This document shows positions 42,911-50,312 of a stretch of 50,312 nucleotides of DNA, piece after piece. The notes under the pieces are model-generated. The model made no database searches and was not told the origin of the DNA. It worked only from the letters and a program-made list of their open reading frames with translations. The number at the start of each line of letters is the position of its first letter. Position 1 is the first letter of the stretch. The DNA comes from an uncultured Bacteroidales bacterium (GTDB lineage: Bacteria > Bacteroidota > Bacteroidia > Bacteroidales > P3), in assembly GCA_937876865.1 (NCBI GenBank), contig CALEFF010000005.1, positions 1 to 50,312 on the forward strand, read 5' to 3'. Position numbers and translations under genes: made by a program.

Positions 42911-42944
42911 TAAGCGTCCAACAATATTCTAATGCGGACGCTTA
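42911..42944 (-). terminator. Hairpin terminator or attenuator between yajC and ybbR
   Basis: TAAGCGTCC (42911-42919) and GGACGCTTA (42936-42944) form a 9-bp perfect stem. On the minus strand the hairpin is followed by TTTTTTTATA, the layout of an intrinsic terminator. It lies between the yajC stop (42961) and the ybbR start (42890). No consensus promoter for ybbR was seen after it, so partial read-through is likely. Confidence 0.75.
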
Positions 42945-42960
42945 CTTTTTGATTTTGTTT

Positions 42961-43278
42961 TTATTTTTGTTGATTTACGACATTCATTGCAATAGAAGCT
43001 TTTTCCATTTCTATTTTTACATCGTGTGCAACTTCAATAACAACAGTTGTTTCTTTCACTTCAATAACCTTTCCGTGCATACCCCCTATTGTTATAATTT
43101 GTTGTCCTTTTTGAAGAGAATCTCTAAATTGCTTTTCTTCTTTTTGGCGTTTTTGTTGAGGACGAATCATAAAGAAATAGAAAATTGCTATCATCAACAC
43201 AATCATAATTATGCTACTCATAGCACCTCCACCTCCTTGCTGTCCGCCAGCCATCATTAAAATGTTCATTAAGTTCAT
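42961..43278 (-). CDS. yajC: Preprotein translocase subunit YajC
   Basis: This 105-residue protein has a short glycine-rich N-terminus (MAGGQQGGGGA), one membrane helix (about 20-40, SIIMIVLMIAIFYFFMI) and RPQQKRQKEEKQFRDSLQKGQQIITIGGMHGKVIEV, the defining YajC region. It associates with SecDF in the Sec translocon. Its position behind nusB and a DUF1573 lipoprotein is standard for Bacteroidales. It ends with an intrinsic terminator at 42911-42944. Confidence 0.95.
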   Translation of the reverse strand: MNLMNILMMAGGQQGGGGAMSSIIMIVLMIAIFYFFMIRPQQKRQKEEKQFRDSLQKGQQIITIGGMHGKVIEVKETTVVIEVAHDVKIEMEKASIAMNVVNQQK

Positions 43279-43312
43279 ATTCTTTGTTTTTTATTTTGTT
43301 TATTTCTCTTTT

Positions 43313-43729
43313 TTATCTAACATCGGCAACGATTTTTAGTTTAGTTTTTGCGGGAGTTGTATTTGCATTTACCGTTACTTCTTTGCTAATTCTCATTCCT
43401 GCACTTCCCTCAGAATCATATTTTACCGAAATCATACCTTTTTCTCCCGGTGCAATCTCTCCTCTTGGATAATCTGCTACAGTGCAACCACAACTTGTGT
43501 TTACTTCATAAATAACCAAAGGATATTTTCCTTCATTGGTAAAAACAAAACTACCTTGCACTACTTCTCCTGATTCCACCGATTTAAAATCCAATACAGT
43601 ACGTTCAAACTTGATTTCAGTCATATTTTCAATAACCGAACTATCTATTCTCTTTTCATCTTTTTTTGAACAAGAAAAGATGAAAAAAACATTTAATAAT
43701 AGTAATATTGGTAATATTTTTCTTTTCAT
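43313..43729 (-). CDS. DUF1573 lipoprotein
   Basis: This 138-residue protein starts with a lipoprotein signal (VFFIFSC, cysteine about 20, then SKKDEKR). The rest is a DUF1573 domain: FERTVLDFKSVESGEVVQGSFVFTNEGKYPLVIYEVNTSCGCTV (read in pieces), with the diagnostic TSCGCTV cysteines and the KGMISVKYDSEG strand. DUF1573 proteins are Ig-like, widespread in Bacteroidota and of unknown role. Its start overlaps the nusB stop by one base (TAATG). Confidence 0.93.
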   Translation of the reverse strand: MKRKILPILLLLNVFFIFSCSKKDEKRIDSSVIENMTEIKFERTVLDFKSVESGEVVQGSFVFTNEGKYPLVIYEVNTSCGCTVADYPRGEIAPGEKGMISVKYDSEGSAGMRISKEVTVNANTTPAKTKLKIVADVR

Positions 43730-44688
43730 TAGTTGTCTTCCTTTAATTCTTCGGTTTCTAATTTTCTGACTTTTCCTGCTGCTCTTAAATCAATTAAAAA
43801 TCTATCCAACAAACCATTAACAAACAAATTACTTCTCTCGGTTGAAAATTCTTTTGCCATTTCAATATATTCGTTCAAAGTAACTCTAATTGGAATTTCG
43901 GGACAATATACTAACTCAACTAATCCTATTTTTATTATAAGCATATCCATAAATGCCATACGCTCTTTGTCCCAATTTTCAATATGTTTATCAAAAAGAG
44001 AATCAAATTCATCATAGTGAGTTACACATTTTCTAAATAAATCAATAGCAAAATCTCTTGTTTCTTTTTCATCAAGTCCAAAAGATTTAGTGATTGATTT
44101 GCTTGGAGAATCGCTTTGCTTAAACTCTTTAAGAAACTTTAAGAATGATAATCCAATATATTGAAAATCACTTTCCCAATACAACTTTAATTCTGTAAGA
44201 TAATCAAGAAAACTTTCATTCTTTAAAAGATAATTTTTTAAAAGTTGAATTACTGCTTTTTTATCATCTTCGTAAGTTACTTCCTCTTTTGCCATATATT
44301 CAGCATAAGAGTTCGATGCTTTGAATTTATTTAAAATTCTTTTCAATAAATCCCTTTGGTCACTCCAATTAATTTTTAACTTTTCAATAGCTTTTGAAAG
44401 TTCAATATTTTCAGCAAGTTGCTTAAATAACTCATTATTTACAAAACGCATATTAGGGTTTTTCTCTTCCTCTGTTGGAAAAAATTTACCTTTTGCGTCC
44501 TCTATTTGATTCTCAGCAATATCTCTTATTTCCAAAAGAGAAGAATAAAGATAAATCTCTAAATCATAAGTTTCTGAAATGCTTTTGATTAAATCTTTTT
44601 CCGCAATATCCAAAGAAGAACTTTCACCAACTTTATAGGCATAGAGTGCTTGCAGAACTTTAACTCGTAAGAAATGACGACTTAACAT
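43729..44688 (-). CDS. nusB: Transcription antitermination factor NusB (long Bacteroidota type)
   Basis: This 319-residue protein is over twice the length of E. coli NusB, as usual in Bacteroidota. The N-terminus LSRHFLRVKVLQALYAYKVGES is the expected start. The NusB fold proper is in the C-terminal third, with CVTHYDEFDSLFDKHIENWDKERMAFMDMLIIKIGLVELVYCPEIPIRVTLNEYIEMAKEFSTERS (in pieces). The middle region is a helical expansion. With NusE it binds boxA RNA to keep rRNA transcripts going. The -7 element TATCTTTG lies at 44728-44721 on the minus strand. Confidence 0.93.
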   Translation of the reverse strand: MLSRHFLRVKVLQALYAYKVGESSSLDIAEKDLIKSISETYDLEIYLYSSLLEIRDIAENQIEDAKGKFFPTEEEKNPNMRFVNNELFKQLAENIELSKAIEKLKINWSDQRDLLKRILNKFKASNSYAEYMAKEEVTYEDDKKAVIQLLKNYLLKNESFLDYLTELKLYWESDFQYIGLSFLKFLKEFKQSDSPSKSITKSFGLDEKETRDFAIDLFRKCVTHYDEFDSLFDKHIENWDKERMAFMDMLIIKIGLVELVYCPEIPIRVTLNEYIEMAKEFSTERSNLFVNGLLDRFLIDLRAAGKVRKLETEELKEDN

Positions 44689-44720
44689 TTAATTAGTTTA
44701 TTTATTCATTTAACAATTTG

Positions 44721-44780
44721 CAAAGATAAGAAAAAAACATAACAAACAACTCAATATTCGATAAAAAAGTATTATCTTTG
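44721..44780. promoter_or_regulatory. Divergent -7 elements between nusB and tRNA-Ser
   Basis: Both directions carry the same sequence: TATCTTTG on the minus strand at 44728-44721 for nusB, and TATCTTTG on the plus strand at 44773-44780 for the tRNA, which starts at 44795. Both match TAnnTTTG exactly. The -33 TTTG elements are poor. Confidence 0.65.
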
Positions 44781-44794
44781 CACCTGTCAAAAAC

Positions 44795-44882
44795 GGAGAG
44801 ATGCTCGAGTGGTTGAAGAGGCACGCCTGGAAAGTGTGTAAACGTCAAAAGCGTTTCCAGGGTTCGAATCCCTGTCTCTCCG
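44795..44882 (+). tRNA. tRNA-Ser (anticodon GGA)
   Basis: This 88-base tRNA has a 7-bp acceptor stem (GGAGAGA with TCTCTCC), a D arm with GAGTGGTTGAAGAGGC, the anticodon loop CTGGAAAG with anticodon GGA, which reads UCC and UCU serine codons, and the long variable arm (about 15 bases) of type II tRNAs. The T arm is GGGTTCGAATCCC. No CCA is encoded. The promoter -7 element is at 44773-44780. The following T-rich stretch may end transcription. Confidence 0.97.
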
Positions 44883-45014
44883 CTTCCTTTTTTAATTTCT
44901 TTTAACCTTTTTATATTTATTTGAACCTTTTCTGCTTTGGCTTTTAGAATAATATTTTAAAAGGTAAAAATTTTTATTTTAAGAAAATTTCATTTTGTCA
45001 AAAAAAGTAGTTCC

Positions 45015-45195
45015 TTGACGAAAATTGGGTGTTTTTTTTGATAAATTATGACTTTAATAAGTGAAATCTTTGAAAAAATGAAAAAAAGCAAAGAAATAAT
45101 TTAATAAAACAAAGAAATAATTTCTTAAAATCAAGAATTATTTTTCTAAAATCAAGAAAAAATCACATTAAAACAAAGAAAAATTTAGCGTTTTT
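45015..45195 (+). repeat. Dispersed intergenic repeat, left part next to tRNA-Ser
   Basis: No gene lies between 44883 and 45513. This portion begins with TTGACGAAAATT (45015-45026), TAAATTATGACTTT and TCTTTGAAAAAAT, in the order found at 21199-21331. It then holds four or five tandem versions of an AAA(A/T)CAAGAAATAATTT-like unit (around 45088-45170), TTAAAACAAAGAA and GCGTTTTT. It leads straight into the 114-base block below. Confidence 0.6.
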
Positions 45196-45309
45196 AAGGC
45201 TTTAAAAAGTTAAGTCTTTGATTTAGTGGCTTTTAATTAAGGGCTTATATTTTCAAAATTTGCAGTCGGAAATCTTTTGCGTGAAATTATCGCACGTATT
45301 CGGCGTTAA
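45196..45309 (+). repeat. Dispersed intergenic repeat block, copy 2
   Basis: This is the second copy of the 114-base block at 617-730: 101 of 114 positions agree by hand count, with no insertions or deletions and the same plus-strand orientation. It runs from AAGGCTTTAAAAAGTT to GGCGTTAA. Bases 45310-45476 between it and the etfB promoter show nothing else I can name. Confidence 0.8.
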
Positions 45310-45476
45310 ATTTATAGAAATTTTATTTATAGTCGAAAAATCGTGGCGATTCTATTTTATAAAGACAGAGAGAAAAGTGATAAATAAGTGTTTGGTTTAA
45401 ACAAGTGCATTATTCCCAAAAATTAAATTTAGATTGTTTAATAGTTAGTTAATTGTGTTATTTCATTTTTTTTTCT

Positions 45477-45484
45477 TATTTTTG
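45477..45484 (+). promoter_or_regulatory. -7 element of the etfBA operon
   Basis: TATTTTTG at 45477-45484 matches TAnnTTTG and lies about 30 bases before the ATG of etfB at 45514. A -33 TTTG is not exact; the nearest is ATTGTG around 45452. It is the only good promoter candidate for the three-gene operon. Confidence 0.55.
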
Positions 45485-45513
45485 CCGAGATTTTTAACTA
45501 AATTTGAATAATA

Positions 45514-46386
45514 ATGAGTTTTAAAATTGTAGTTTTGGCTAAGCAAGTGCCTGATACACGTAACGTTGGAAAAGATGCTATGACAGCAGAAGGCACCGTT
45601 AATAGAGCCGCTTTACCTGCTATTTTCAATCCAGAAGACTTAAATGCGTTGGAAATGGCATTGCATATAAAGAATAATATTAAAGATGCAGAAGTTTGTG
45701 TCCTAACTATGGGACCTTCAAGAGCAGCTGACATAATAAGAGATTCTCTTTATCGTGGAGCAGATTGTGGTTATGTAATTTCTGATAGAAAGGTTGCTGG
45801 TAGCGATACTCTTGCAACTTCTTACACTATTTCACAAGGTGTAAAGAAACTTGGAAAGGTTGATTTGATTCTTGCAGGTCGTCAAGCAATTGATGGTGAT
45901 ACTGCACAAGTAGGACCACAGGTTGCAGAAAAACTTTCTTATCCTCAAATCACTTATGCAGAAGAGGTAGTAGATGTAAACGAAAATAGAATACAAATTA
46001 AACGCCGTTTAGAAAGAGGTATAGAAATTGTAGAAAGTGGTTATCCTTGTTTGATAACTGTTCACGGAAGTGCTCCTGAATGTCGTTTTCATCACGCTAA
46101 ACGTTTGATGAAATATAAATATGCTCTTTCTGAGGCTGAGGCTGCTGAACAAGGAAAAGATTGCACTGCTCTTTGGGAAAGAAAACCTTATTTAAAAATT
46201 GAACAATGGAGTGCTGCTGATATTCAAGCAGAAGATGCTCGTTTAGGATTGAGTGGTTCTCCTACTAAGGTTAAGAAAATAGAAAATGTAGTTTTGGCTG
46301 AAAAAGAAAGCATCAATGTTGAAAACACCGAAGAGGCTTTGAACGATTTAGTAAAAGAGTTGATTGCAACACATATCATCGGTTAA
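45514..46386 (+). CDS. etfB: Electron transfer flavoprotein beta subunit
   Basis: This 290-residue subunit binds AMP or FAD and carries electrons from acyl-CoA dehydrogenases. The N-terminal IVVLAKQVPDTRNVGKDAMTAEGTVNR, and VCVLTMGPSRAADIIRDSLYRGADCGYVISD, DLILAGRQAIDGDTAQVGPQ and GIEIVESGYPCLITVHGSAPECRFHHAKRL (in pieces) are the expected EtfB segments. It is first in an operon with etfA and an acyl-CoA dehydrogenase, so the three should act together in fatty or amino acid oxidation, or in the reduction of enoyl-CoA under anaerobic conditions. Whether it bifurcates electrons cannot be judged by eye. Confidence 0.95.
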   Translation: MSFKIVVLAKQVPDTRNVGKDAMTAEGTVNRAALPAIFNPEDLNALEMALHIKNNIKDAEVCVLTMGPSRAADIIRDSLYRGADCGYVISDRKVAGSDTLATSYTISQGVKKLGKVDLILAGRQAIDGDTAQVGPQVAEKLSYPQITYAEEVVDVNENRIQIKRRLERGIEIVESGYPCLITVHGSAPECRFHHAKRLMKYKYALSEAEAAEQGKDCTALWERKPYLKIEQWSAADIQAEDARLGLSGSPTKVKKIENVVLAEKESINVENTEEALNDLVKELIATHIIG

Positions 46387-46412
46387 TTTTTCAAACTTAA
46401 AACGTAAAGAAA

Positions 46413-47438
46413 ATGAATAATATATTTGTATATTGCGAAATAACAGAAGAAGGATTGATTGCTGATGTGAGCTTAGAATTGATTTCTAAGGCAAGAAAAT
46501 TAGCAAACGATTTGTCTTGTCAATTAGAAGCTATTGTTATAGGTTCTGATATTGAGAATTTGGAAGCAACTCTTTACCCTTACGGAGTTGATATTATTAA
46601 CTATGCTAATGATGAGAGATTGTTCCCTTATCAAACTCTTCCTCATTTTTCAATAGTTACTAAATTATTGAAAGAAAAAGAGGCTCAAATTTGTTTATTT
46701 GGAGCAACAAGTGTTGGTAGAGATTTAGCACCAAGAATTTCTTCTTTCCTTGGTTGTGGATTGACTGCCGATTGTACTTCACTTGAAATTGGTTCTCACG
46801 AAGACAAAAAAGCAGGAAAGGTTTACGATAAGTTATTATATCAAATTCGTCCTGCATTTGGAGGAAACATCATTGCAACTATTATCAACCCTGAAACACG
46901 TCCTCAAATGGCAACAGTTCGTGAGGGTGTTATGAAGAAAGAAATTTATTCTGAAACACACAAGGGAAGTTTGAATGTTTTAGACGTTGCAAAATATGTT
47001 GAAGAAAGCGACTTTTGTGTAAAGATTCTTTCAAGAGAAATTGAAGCACAAAAGATAAATATCAAGAATGCTCAAATAGTTGTTATTGGAGGTTATGGTA
47101 TGGCTGGCGGAAAAGATGGTTTCAAACTTGTTCATGAGCTTGCAAAGGTTTTAGGTGGAGAAGTTGGAGCAACAAGAGCCGCAGTTGATGCAGGAATGGC
47201 AGAACATGAACGTCAAGTTGGACAAACAGGTGTTACAATTCGTCCAAAACTTTGCATTGCTTGTGGAGTAAGTGGTGCCGTTCAACATCGTGCTGGTATG
47301 GATCAATCTTCTAAGATAATAAGTATCAATACCGATGCAAAGGCTCCTATCAATTCAATTGCAGATTATACAATAATTGGTGATGCTTTTGAAATAATAC
47401 CAAAACTTATTAAATATTATAAAGCAAATACTAAATAG
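46413..47438 (+). CDS. etfA: Electron transfer flavoprotein alpha subunit
   Basis: This 341-residue subunit holds the FAD that passes electrons to or from the dehydrogenase. The C-terminal FAD domain is clear, with VVIGGYGMAGGKDGFKLVHELA, GATRAAVDAGMAEHERQVGQTGVTIRPKLCIACGVSGAVQHRAGM (in pieces), SINTDAKAPINSIADYTIIGD and EIIPKLIKYYK. The N-terminal part (1-200) is the more variable nucleotide-binding-like domain. It follows etfB by 26 bases and precedes the dehydrogenase by 2. Confidence 0.95.
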   Translation: MNNIFVYCEITEEGLIADVSLELISKARKLANDLSCQLEAIVIGSDIENLEATLYPYGVDIINYANDERLFPYQTLPHFSIVTKLLKEKEAQICLFGATSVGRDLAPRISSFLGCGLTADCTSLEIGSHEDKKAGKVYDKLLYQIRPAFGGNIIATIINPETRPQMATVREGVMKKEIYSETHKGSLNVLDVAKYVEESDFCVKILSREIEAQKINIKNAQIVVIGGYGMAGGKDGFKLVHELAKVLGGEVGATRAAVDAGMAEHERQVGQTGVTIRPKLCIACGVSGAVQHRAGMDQSSKIISINTDAKAPINSIADYTIIGDAFEIIPKLIKYYKANTK

Positions 47439-47440
47439 AT

Positions 47441-49159
47441 ATGGGTAATTTTTTTAATGATAATGAAGGTTTAAAGTTTCATCTTAAACACGAATTGATG
47501 CAAGAAATCGTTCGTTTGAAAGAAAGAGACTATGCAGATAAAGATAAATATGATTTCGCTCCTGAAAACTTTGAAGATGCAATAGATTCATACGAAAAAG
47601 TTTTAGGAATTATTGGAGAAATATCAGCAGATGTTCTTTGGGAAAACGCAGAAAGCGTAGATAAACAAGGACCAAGAATAGAAAACAATGCAATTATTTA
47701 TGCAGATGGAACACAAAAGAATCACCAAGCATTAAAAGACGCAGGGGTTTATGGACTAAGCCTTCCTCGTCAATATGATGGTTTGAATTTCTCTTATGTT
47801 CCTTATGTAATGGCAGCAGAAATAGTTTCAAGAGGAGATTGTGGTTTTGCGAATATTTGGGGATTACAAGACTGTGCTGAAACCATTTATGAATTTGCAT
47901 CAGAAGAAATAAAAAATGAATTCCTTCCAAGAATCAATAAAGGAGATACTTGTTCAATGGACTTAACTGAACCTGATGCAGGCTCAGATCTTCAAGCCGT
48001 TGGATTGAAAGCTACTTTTGATGAAGCAAATAATTGTTGGAGATTAAACGGTGTTAAACGTTTTATCACAAATGGTGATGCTGACATCAAATTAGTGCTT
48101 GCACGTAGCGAAGAAGGAACAACCGATGGTAGAGGTTTGAGTTATTTTGTTTACGATAGAGCAAATCAAGCCGTAACTGTTCGCCGTATAGAAAACAAAC
48201 TTGGTATTAAAGGCTCCCCTACTGCTGAATTAGTATTCAATAACGCTCCCGCACAACTTGTAGGTGATAGAAAACTTGGACTTATCAAATATGTGATGAG
48301 CCTAATGAACGGAGCAAGACTTGGAGTTGGTGCTCAATCAGTAGGACTTGCAGAAGCAGCATATAGAGAAGCGGTTAAATACGCTAATGAAAGAGAACAA
48401 TTTGGAAAAGCAATCATCAACTTCCCACAAGTTTATGAAATGCTTGCAAATATGAGAGCAAAAACAGATGCTATTCGTACATTATTGTATGAAACAGCAC
48501 GCTCAGTAGATATGTATAAGAGTTTAGAAGCTATTTCTCGTGAAAGAAAACTTGAAAACGATGAAAGAGCAACTCTTAAAACTTATTCACGTTTAGCAGA
48601 TGCTCTTACTCCAATGTTAAAACTATTCTCTTCCGAATATGCAAATCAAATCACATACGATTGCATTCAAGTTCACGGAGGTAGTGGATTTATGAAAGAC
48701 TATGCTTGCGAAAGATTTTATAGAGATGCACGTATATTAACTATTTATGAAGGAACATCACAATTGCAAGTAGTTGCAGCAATAAGAGGAGTTGTTTCAG
48801 GAGCATACGTTGCAAGAATAAAAGAATACGAAGCAATTGAAGTAAGAGATGAATTGAAACCATTAAGACAAACTTTGATTTCTTTAAGAGAAGCATTTGA
48901 ACAATGCTATGAAAAAGTTAAAGAATTTGGTTCTTCATCGGAAGCATTTGACTTTAATTCAAGACGTTTAGTAGAAATTGCGGGCTATTTAGTAATGTGT
49001 AACCTTCTTGTAAACGATGCAAACAAAGACGAAATGTTTACAAAATCAGCACGCATAATGACAAAGATTGCACAAGCCGAAATAGAAAAAGCAATTACAT
49101 ACATAAACAATTTCGATGCTTCAATCCTTGAAGATTATAAAAGCTTGATAGCAGAATAA
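47441..49159 (+). CDS. Acyl-CoA dehydrogenase (long, Bacteroidota type)
   Basis: This 572-residue FAD enzyme forms or reduces the alpha-beta double bond of acyl-CoA, with the Etf encoded next to it. Key sites are DLTEPDAGSDLQAVGLKA (substrate and FAD region), FITNGDADIKLVLARS, MNGARLGVGAQSVGLAEAAY, VHGGSGFMKDYACERFYRDARILTIYEGTSQLQ (in pieces, with the likely catalytic glutamate in YEGT). It is about 190 residues longer than the usual 380, with an N-terminal extension and a C-terminal helical domain, as in other long dehydrogenases. The chain length of the substrate is not deducible. A strong terminator follows at 49191. Confidence 0.93.
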   Translation: MGNFFNDNEGLKFHLKHELMQEIVRLKERDYADKDKYDFAPENFEDAIDSYEKVLGIIGEISADVLWENAESVDKQGPRIENNAIIYADGTQKNHQALKDAGVYGLSLPRQYDGLNFSYVPYVMAAEIVSRGDCGFANIWGLQDCAETIYEFASEEIKNEFLPRINKGDTCSMDLTEPDAGSDLQAVGLKATFDEANNCWRLNGVKRFITNGDADIKLVLARSEEGTTDGRGLSYFVYDRANQAVTVRRIENKLGIKGSPTAELVFNNAPAQLVGDRKLGLIKYVMSLMNGARLGVGAQSVGLAEAAYREAVKYANEREQFGKAIINFPQVYEMLANMRAKTDAIRTLLYETARSVDMYKSLEAISRERKLENDERATLKTYSRLADALTPMLKLFSSEYANQITYDCIQVHGGSGFMKDYACERFYRDARILTIYEGTSQLQVVAAIRGVVSGAYVARIKEYEAIEVRDELKPLRQTLISLREAFEQCYEKVKEFGSSSEAFDFNSRRLVEIAGYLVMCNLLVNDANKDEMFTKSARIMTKIAQAEIEKAITYINNFDASILEDYKSLIAE

Positions 49160-49190
49160 TAATTTTTAAATTTTTGTTTACTATTTTTCT

Positions 49191-49222
49191 AATCACTCAA
49201 AGATTTTTTTCTTTGAGTGATT
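49191..49222 (+). terminator. Intrinsic terminator after the etfBA-dehydrogenase operon
   Basis: AATCACTCAAAGA (49191-49203) and TCTTTGAGTGATT (49210-49222) form a 13-bp perfect stem with a 6-base T loop, followed by TTTTTT. This is a textbook intrinsic terminator, 31 bases past the dehydrogenase stop. Confidence 0.92.
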
Positions 49223-49239
49223 TTTTTAGTAAGTAACTA

Positions 49240-49650
49240 TTATTGATTATAATCTCTTGCCGATAATACTGTATCATAAAGTCCAACCCCTTCTTCTTCA
49301 TGTTTATTTATTCCAATATAATCCAAAGAAGCGTCTTCATAGCGTTTGAATTTATAAATAGCATCATTCATTTTCTCAGAATTAAACACTCCAAGAGAAA
49401 CAAGCAATTCAAAATCCTTTACATCTAACCCTGTTACTTTTTTAAACAATCCCGGTTCCAATTGAGTGATAACATCTTTCAAACAATGCTCTCTATAATC
49501 AGTTAAATACATAAAAACAGGCACACGAGTAGCAAACTTAATCAATTTCTCTTGTATTTGTTTACGAAGACTTTTATACTCTTTTTCTTCTTGAGTTAGT
49601 TCTTTTTTCTTTTCATTTGTTATATCTTCATCAGTAGTTTCTTTCTTTAT
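49240..49650 (-). pseudogene. 5'-truncated C-terminal fragment, probably of a large restriction/helicase-type protein
   Basis: An open frame of 136 codons runs leftward from just after an in-frame TAA (49653-49651) to the stop at 49240. It has no ATG near its start; the only start-like codon in the body is TTG at 49545. Residues begin KKETTDEDITNEKKKELTQ, a charged linker, and go on to IKFATRVPVFMYLTDYREHCLKDVITQLEPGLF, then KVTGLDVKDFELLVSLGVFN, a folded-looking domain. I recall such RVPVFMYLTDYRE endings on large DEAD-box helicase/restriction proteins of Bacteroidota, but cannot confirm it here. It is most likely the stranded end of a longer gene; an independent short gene is less likely. 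Confidence 0.5.
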
Positions 49651-49793
49651 TTATTTCCTAATTGGTTTATTACCTATTGTAAATGTTGATTGTGTCAAAA
49701 GTAGATATGCTTATCTAAATATTTTATATTGTTTACCTTGCAAAAACATATAATTTTCACAAAAACGCAAAAATTCACTATCTTTTTCTCGTC

Positions 49794-50312
49794 TTAAAAT
49801 ACTCGTATTAAGGTTGAGCCTGTTGTATTTTTACTATCAGTTATGAGTTGCACAGCATAAACTCCATTAGGTAATGATGAAAGATTTACACTATTTTGCC
49901 CTTGTTGAGATAGCAATAAATGTCCATTAAGAGAATAAATATTGAATAATATGCTACGAGGCATAATATTTCCAAAGTCTGCATAAAGAACCTTATTCAC
50001 AACACGGAATTTCACTTCTTTTGGTTGTTCTTTACTCAATTCTGGTATGGAAACAGGAATATTTAACACTTCAAGCAAACCTTGATACACATCTATTTGA
50101 CCTTGACCATATATATTATTAGGATAGGTCATAGTATCCACAGGATGAGTTGATGTACGGCTAATCACGTCTAAGGCTTGTTGTGGAGTAAGGTCTGGTT
50201 TTGCCTGCAACCACAAAGCAATAGCACCTGCAACCACAGGTGCAGCCATAGAAGTGCCAGACTCTGCCAAATAATAATAAGTCTCACCATTATAATCCAC
50301 TTGATGAGTCAA
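49794..50312 (-). CDS. Subtilisin-like (S8) serine protease with type IX sorting domain, C-terminal part only
   Basis: The gene runs off the right edge, so only its last 172 codons are seen. They start just before the S8 active-site serine block SGTSMAAPVVAGAIALWLQAKPDLTPQQAL. The end of the catalytic domain (STHPVDTMTYPNNIYGQGQIDVYQGLLEVL) follows, then a type A sorting domain of about 75 residues (NIYSLNGHLLLSQQGQNSVNLSSLPNGVYAVQLITD in pieces). It is therefore an extracellular or surface protease exported by the type IX system. The catalytic Asp and His would lie outside the window. A leftward start at the visible Met is an artefact of the window edge. Confidence 0.9.
   Translation of the reverse strand: MTHQVDYNGETYYYLAESGTSMAAPVVAGAIALWLQAKPDLTPQQALDVISRTSTHPVDTMTYPNNIYGQGQIDVYQGLLEVLNIPVSIPELSKEQPKEVKFRVVNKVLYADFGNIMPRSILFNIYSLNGHLLLSQQGQNSVNLSSLPNGVYAVQLITDSKNTTGSTLIRVF

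Noticed and set aside
45015..45195. CRISPR array in the spaced A-rich units
   Set aside because: Units are degenerate, 15-20 bases long and contiguous, with no unique spacers of regular size and no cas genes.

Overview
The window is about 50 kb of an AT-rich chromosome from a member of the Bacteroidota, most likely an uncultured Bacteroidales lineage. Four things support this. Several promoters match the Bacteroidota sigma-ABfrB pattern (TTTG, 19 bases, TAnnTTTG) and clear Shine-Dalgarno sequences are mostly absent. Secreted proteins carry type IX secretion C-terminal domains. Family-typical genes are present, including a long NusB, DUF4834, DUF4159, a YbbR-like protein next to yajC, and a GT3 glycogen synthase joined to an alpha-glucan phosphorylase. 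The content is mostly core chromosome. I see no phage, transposase or CRISPR array.

Layout. 1-752: a 6S-like structured RNA on the minus strand, then repeat-rich intergenic DNA. 753-8141 (minus): a Pif1-type helicase with an HRDC-like end, the two halves of a split transketolase with a von Willebrand A protein gene between them, an ECF sigma factor with a membrane partner carrying a type IX-like C-terminal domain, and a lipoprotein. 8337-14706 (minus): RNase P RNA directly behind bipA, a compact type II restriction-modification pair, and alaS. 14793-20188 (plus): serine dehydratase, a SulP anion transporter, a FecCD/FecE-type importer without a binding protein, and a CAT-fold acyltransferase. 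20229-21017 (minus): a secreted type IX cargo protein.

21378-25114 (plus): a small membrane protein, mutL, rhomboid protease, a Usp-like protein and a 53-residue DUF4834-like protein. 25141-30222 (minus): the 1376-residue glycogen synthase/phosphorylase fusion and a FabK-like flavoprotein. 30434-39972 (plus): an envelope protein, rsmE, DUF4159, MarC, ClpC, MlaE/MlaF-type lipid transport, a 7TM-HD (PgpH-type) c-di-AMP phosphodiesterase and a sugar nucleotidyltransferase. 39884-44688 (minus): GT2 glycosyltransferase, polysaccharide pyruvyl transferase, YbbR, YajC, DUF1573 and NusB. 44795-44882: tRNA-Ser(GGA). 45514-49159 (plus): etfB-etfA-acyl-CoA dehydrogenase. 49240-50312 (minus): a 5'-truncated gene remnant and the C-terminal end of a subtilisin-like type IX cargo protease that runs off the window.

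The most unusual signals are a dispersed intergenic repeat family (one 114-base block occurs twice, about 44 kb apart, with 13 differences and no gaps), the sigma/anti-sigma pair with a type IX-like tail, the interrupted transketolase operon, the 6S-like RNA with a competing terminator fold, and the restriction-modification pair threaded between alaS and bipA. I found no single large system that I would call undescribed. Identifications rest on motifs read by eye; no database search was possible.
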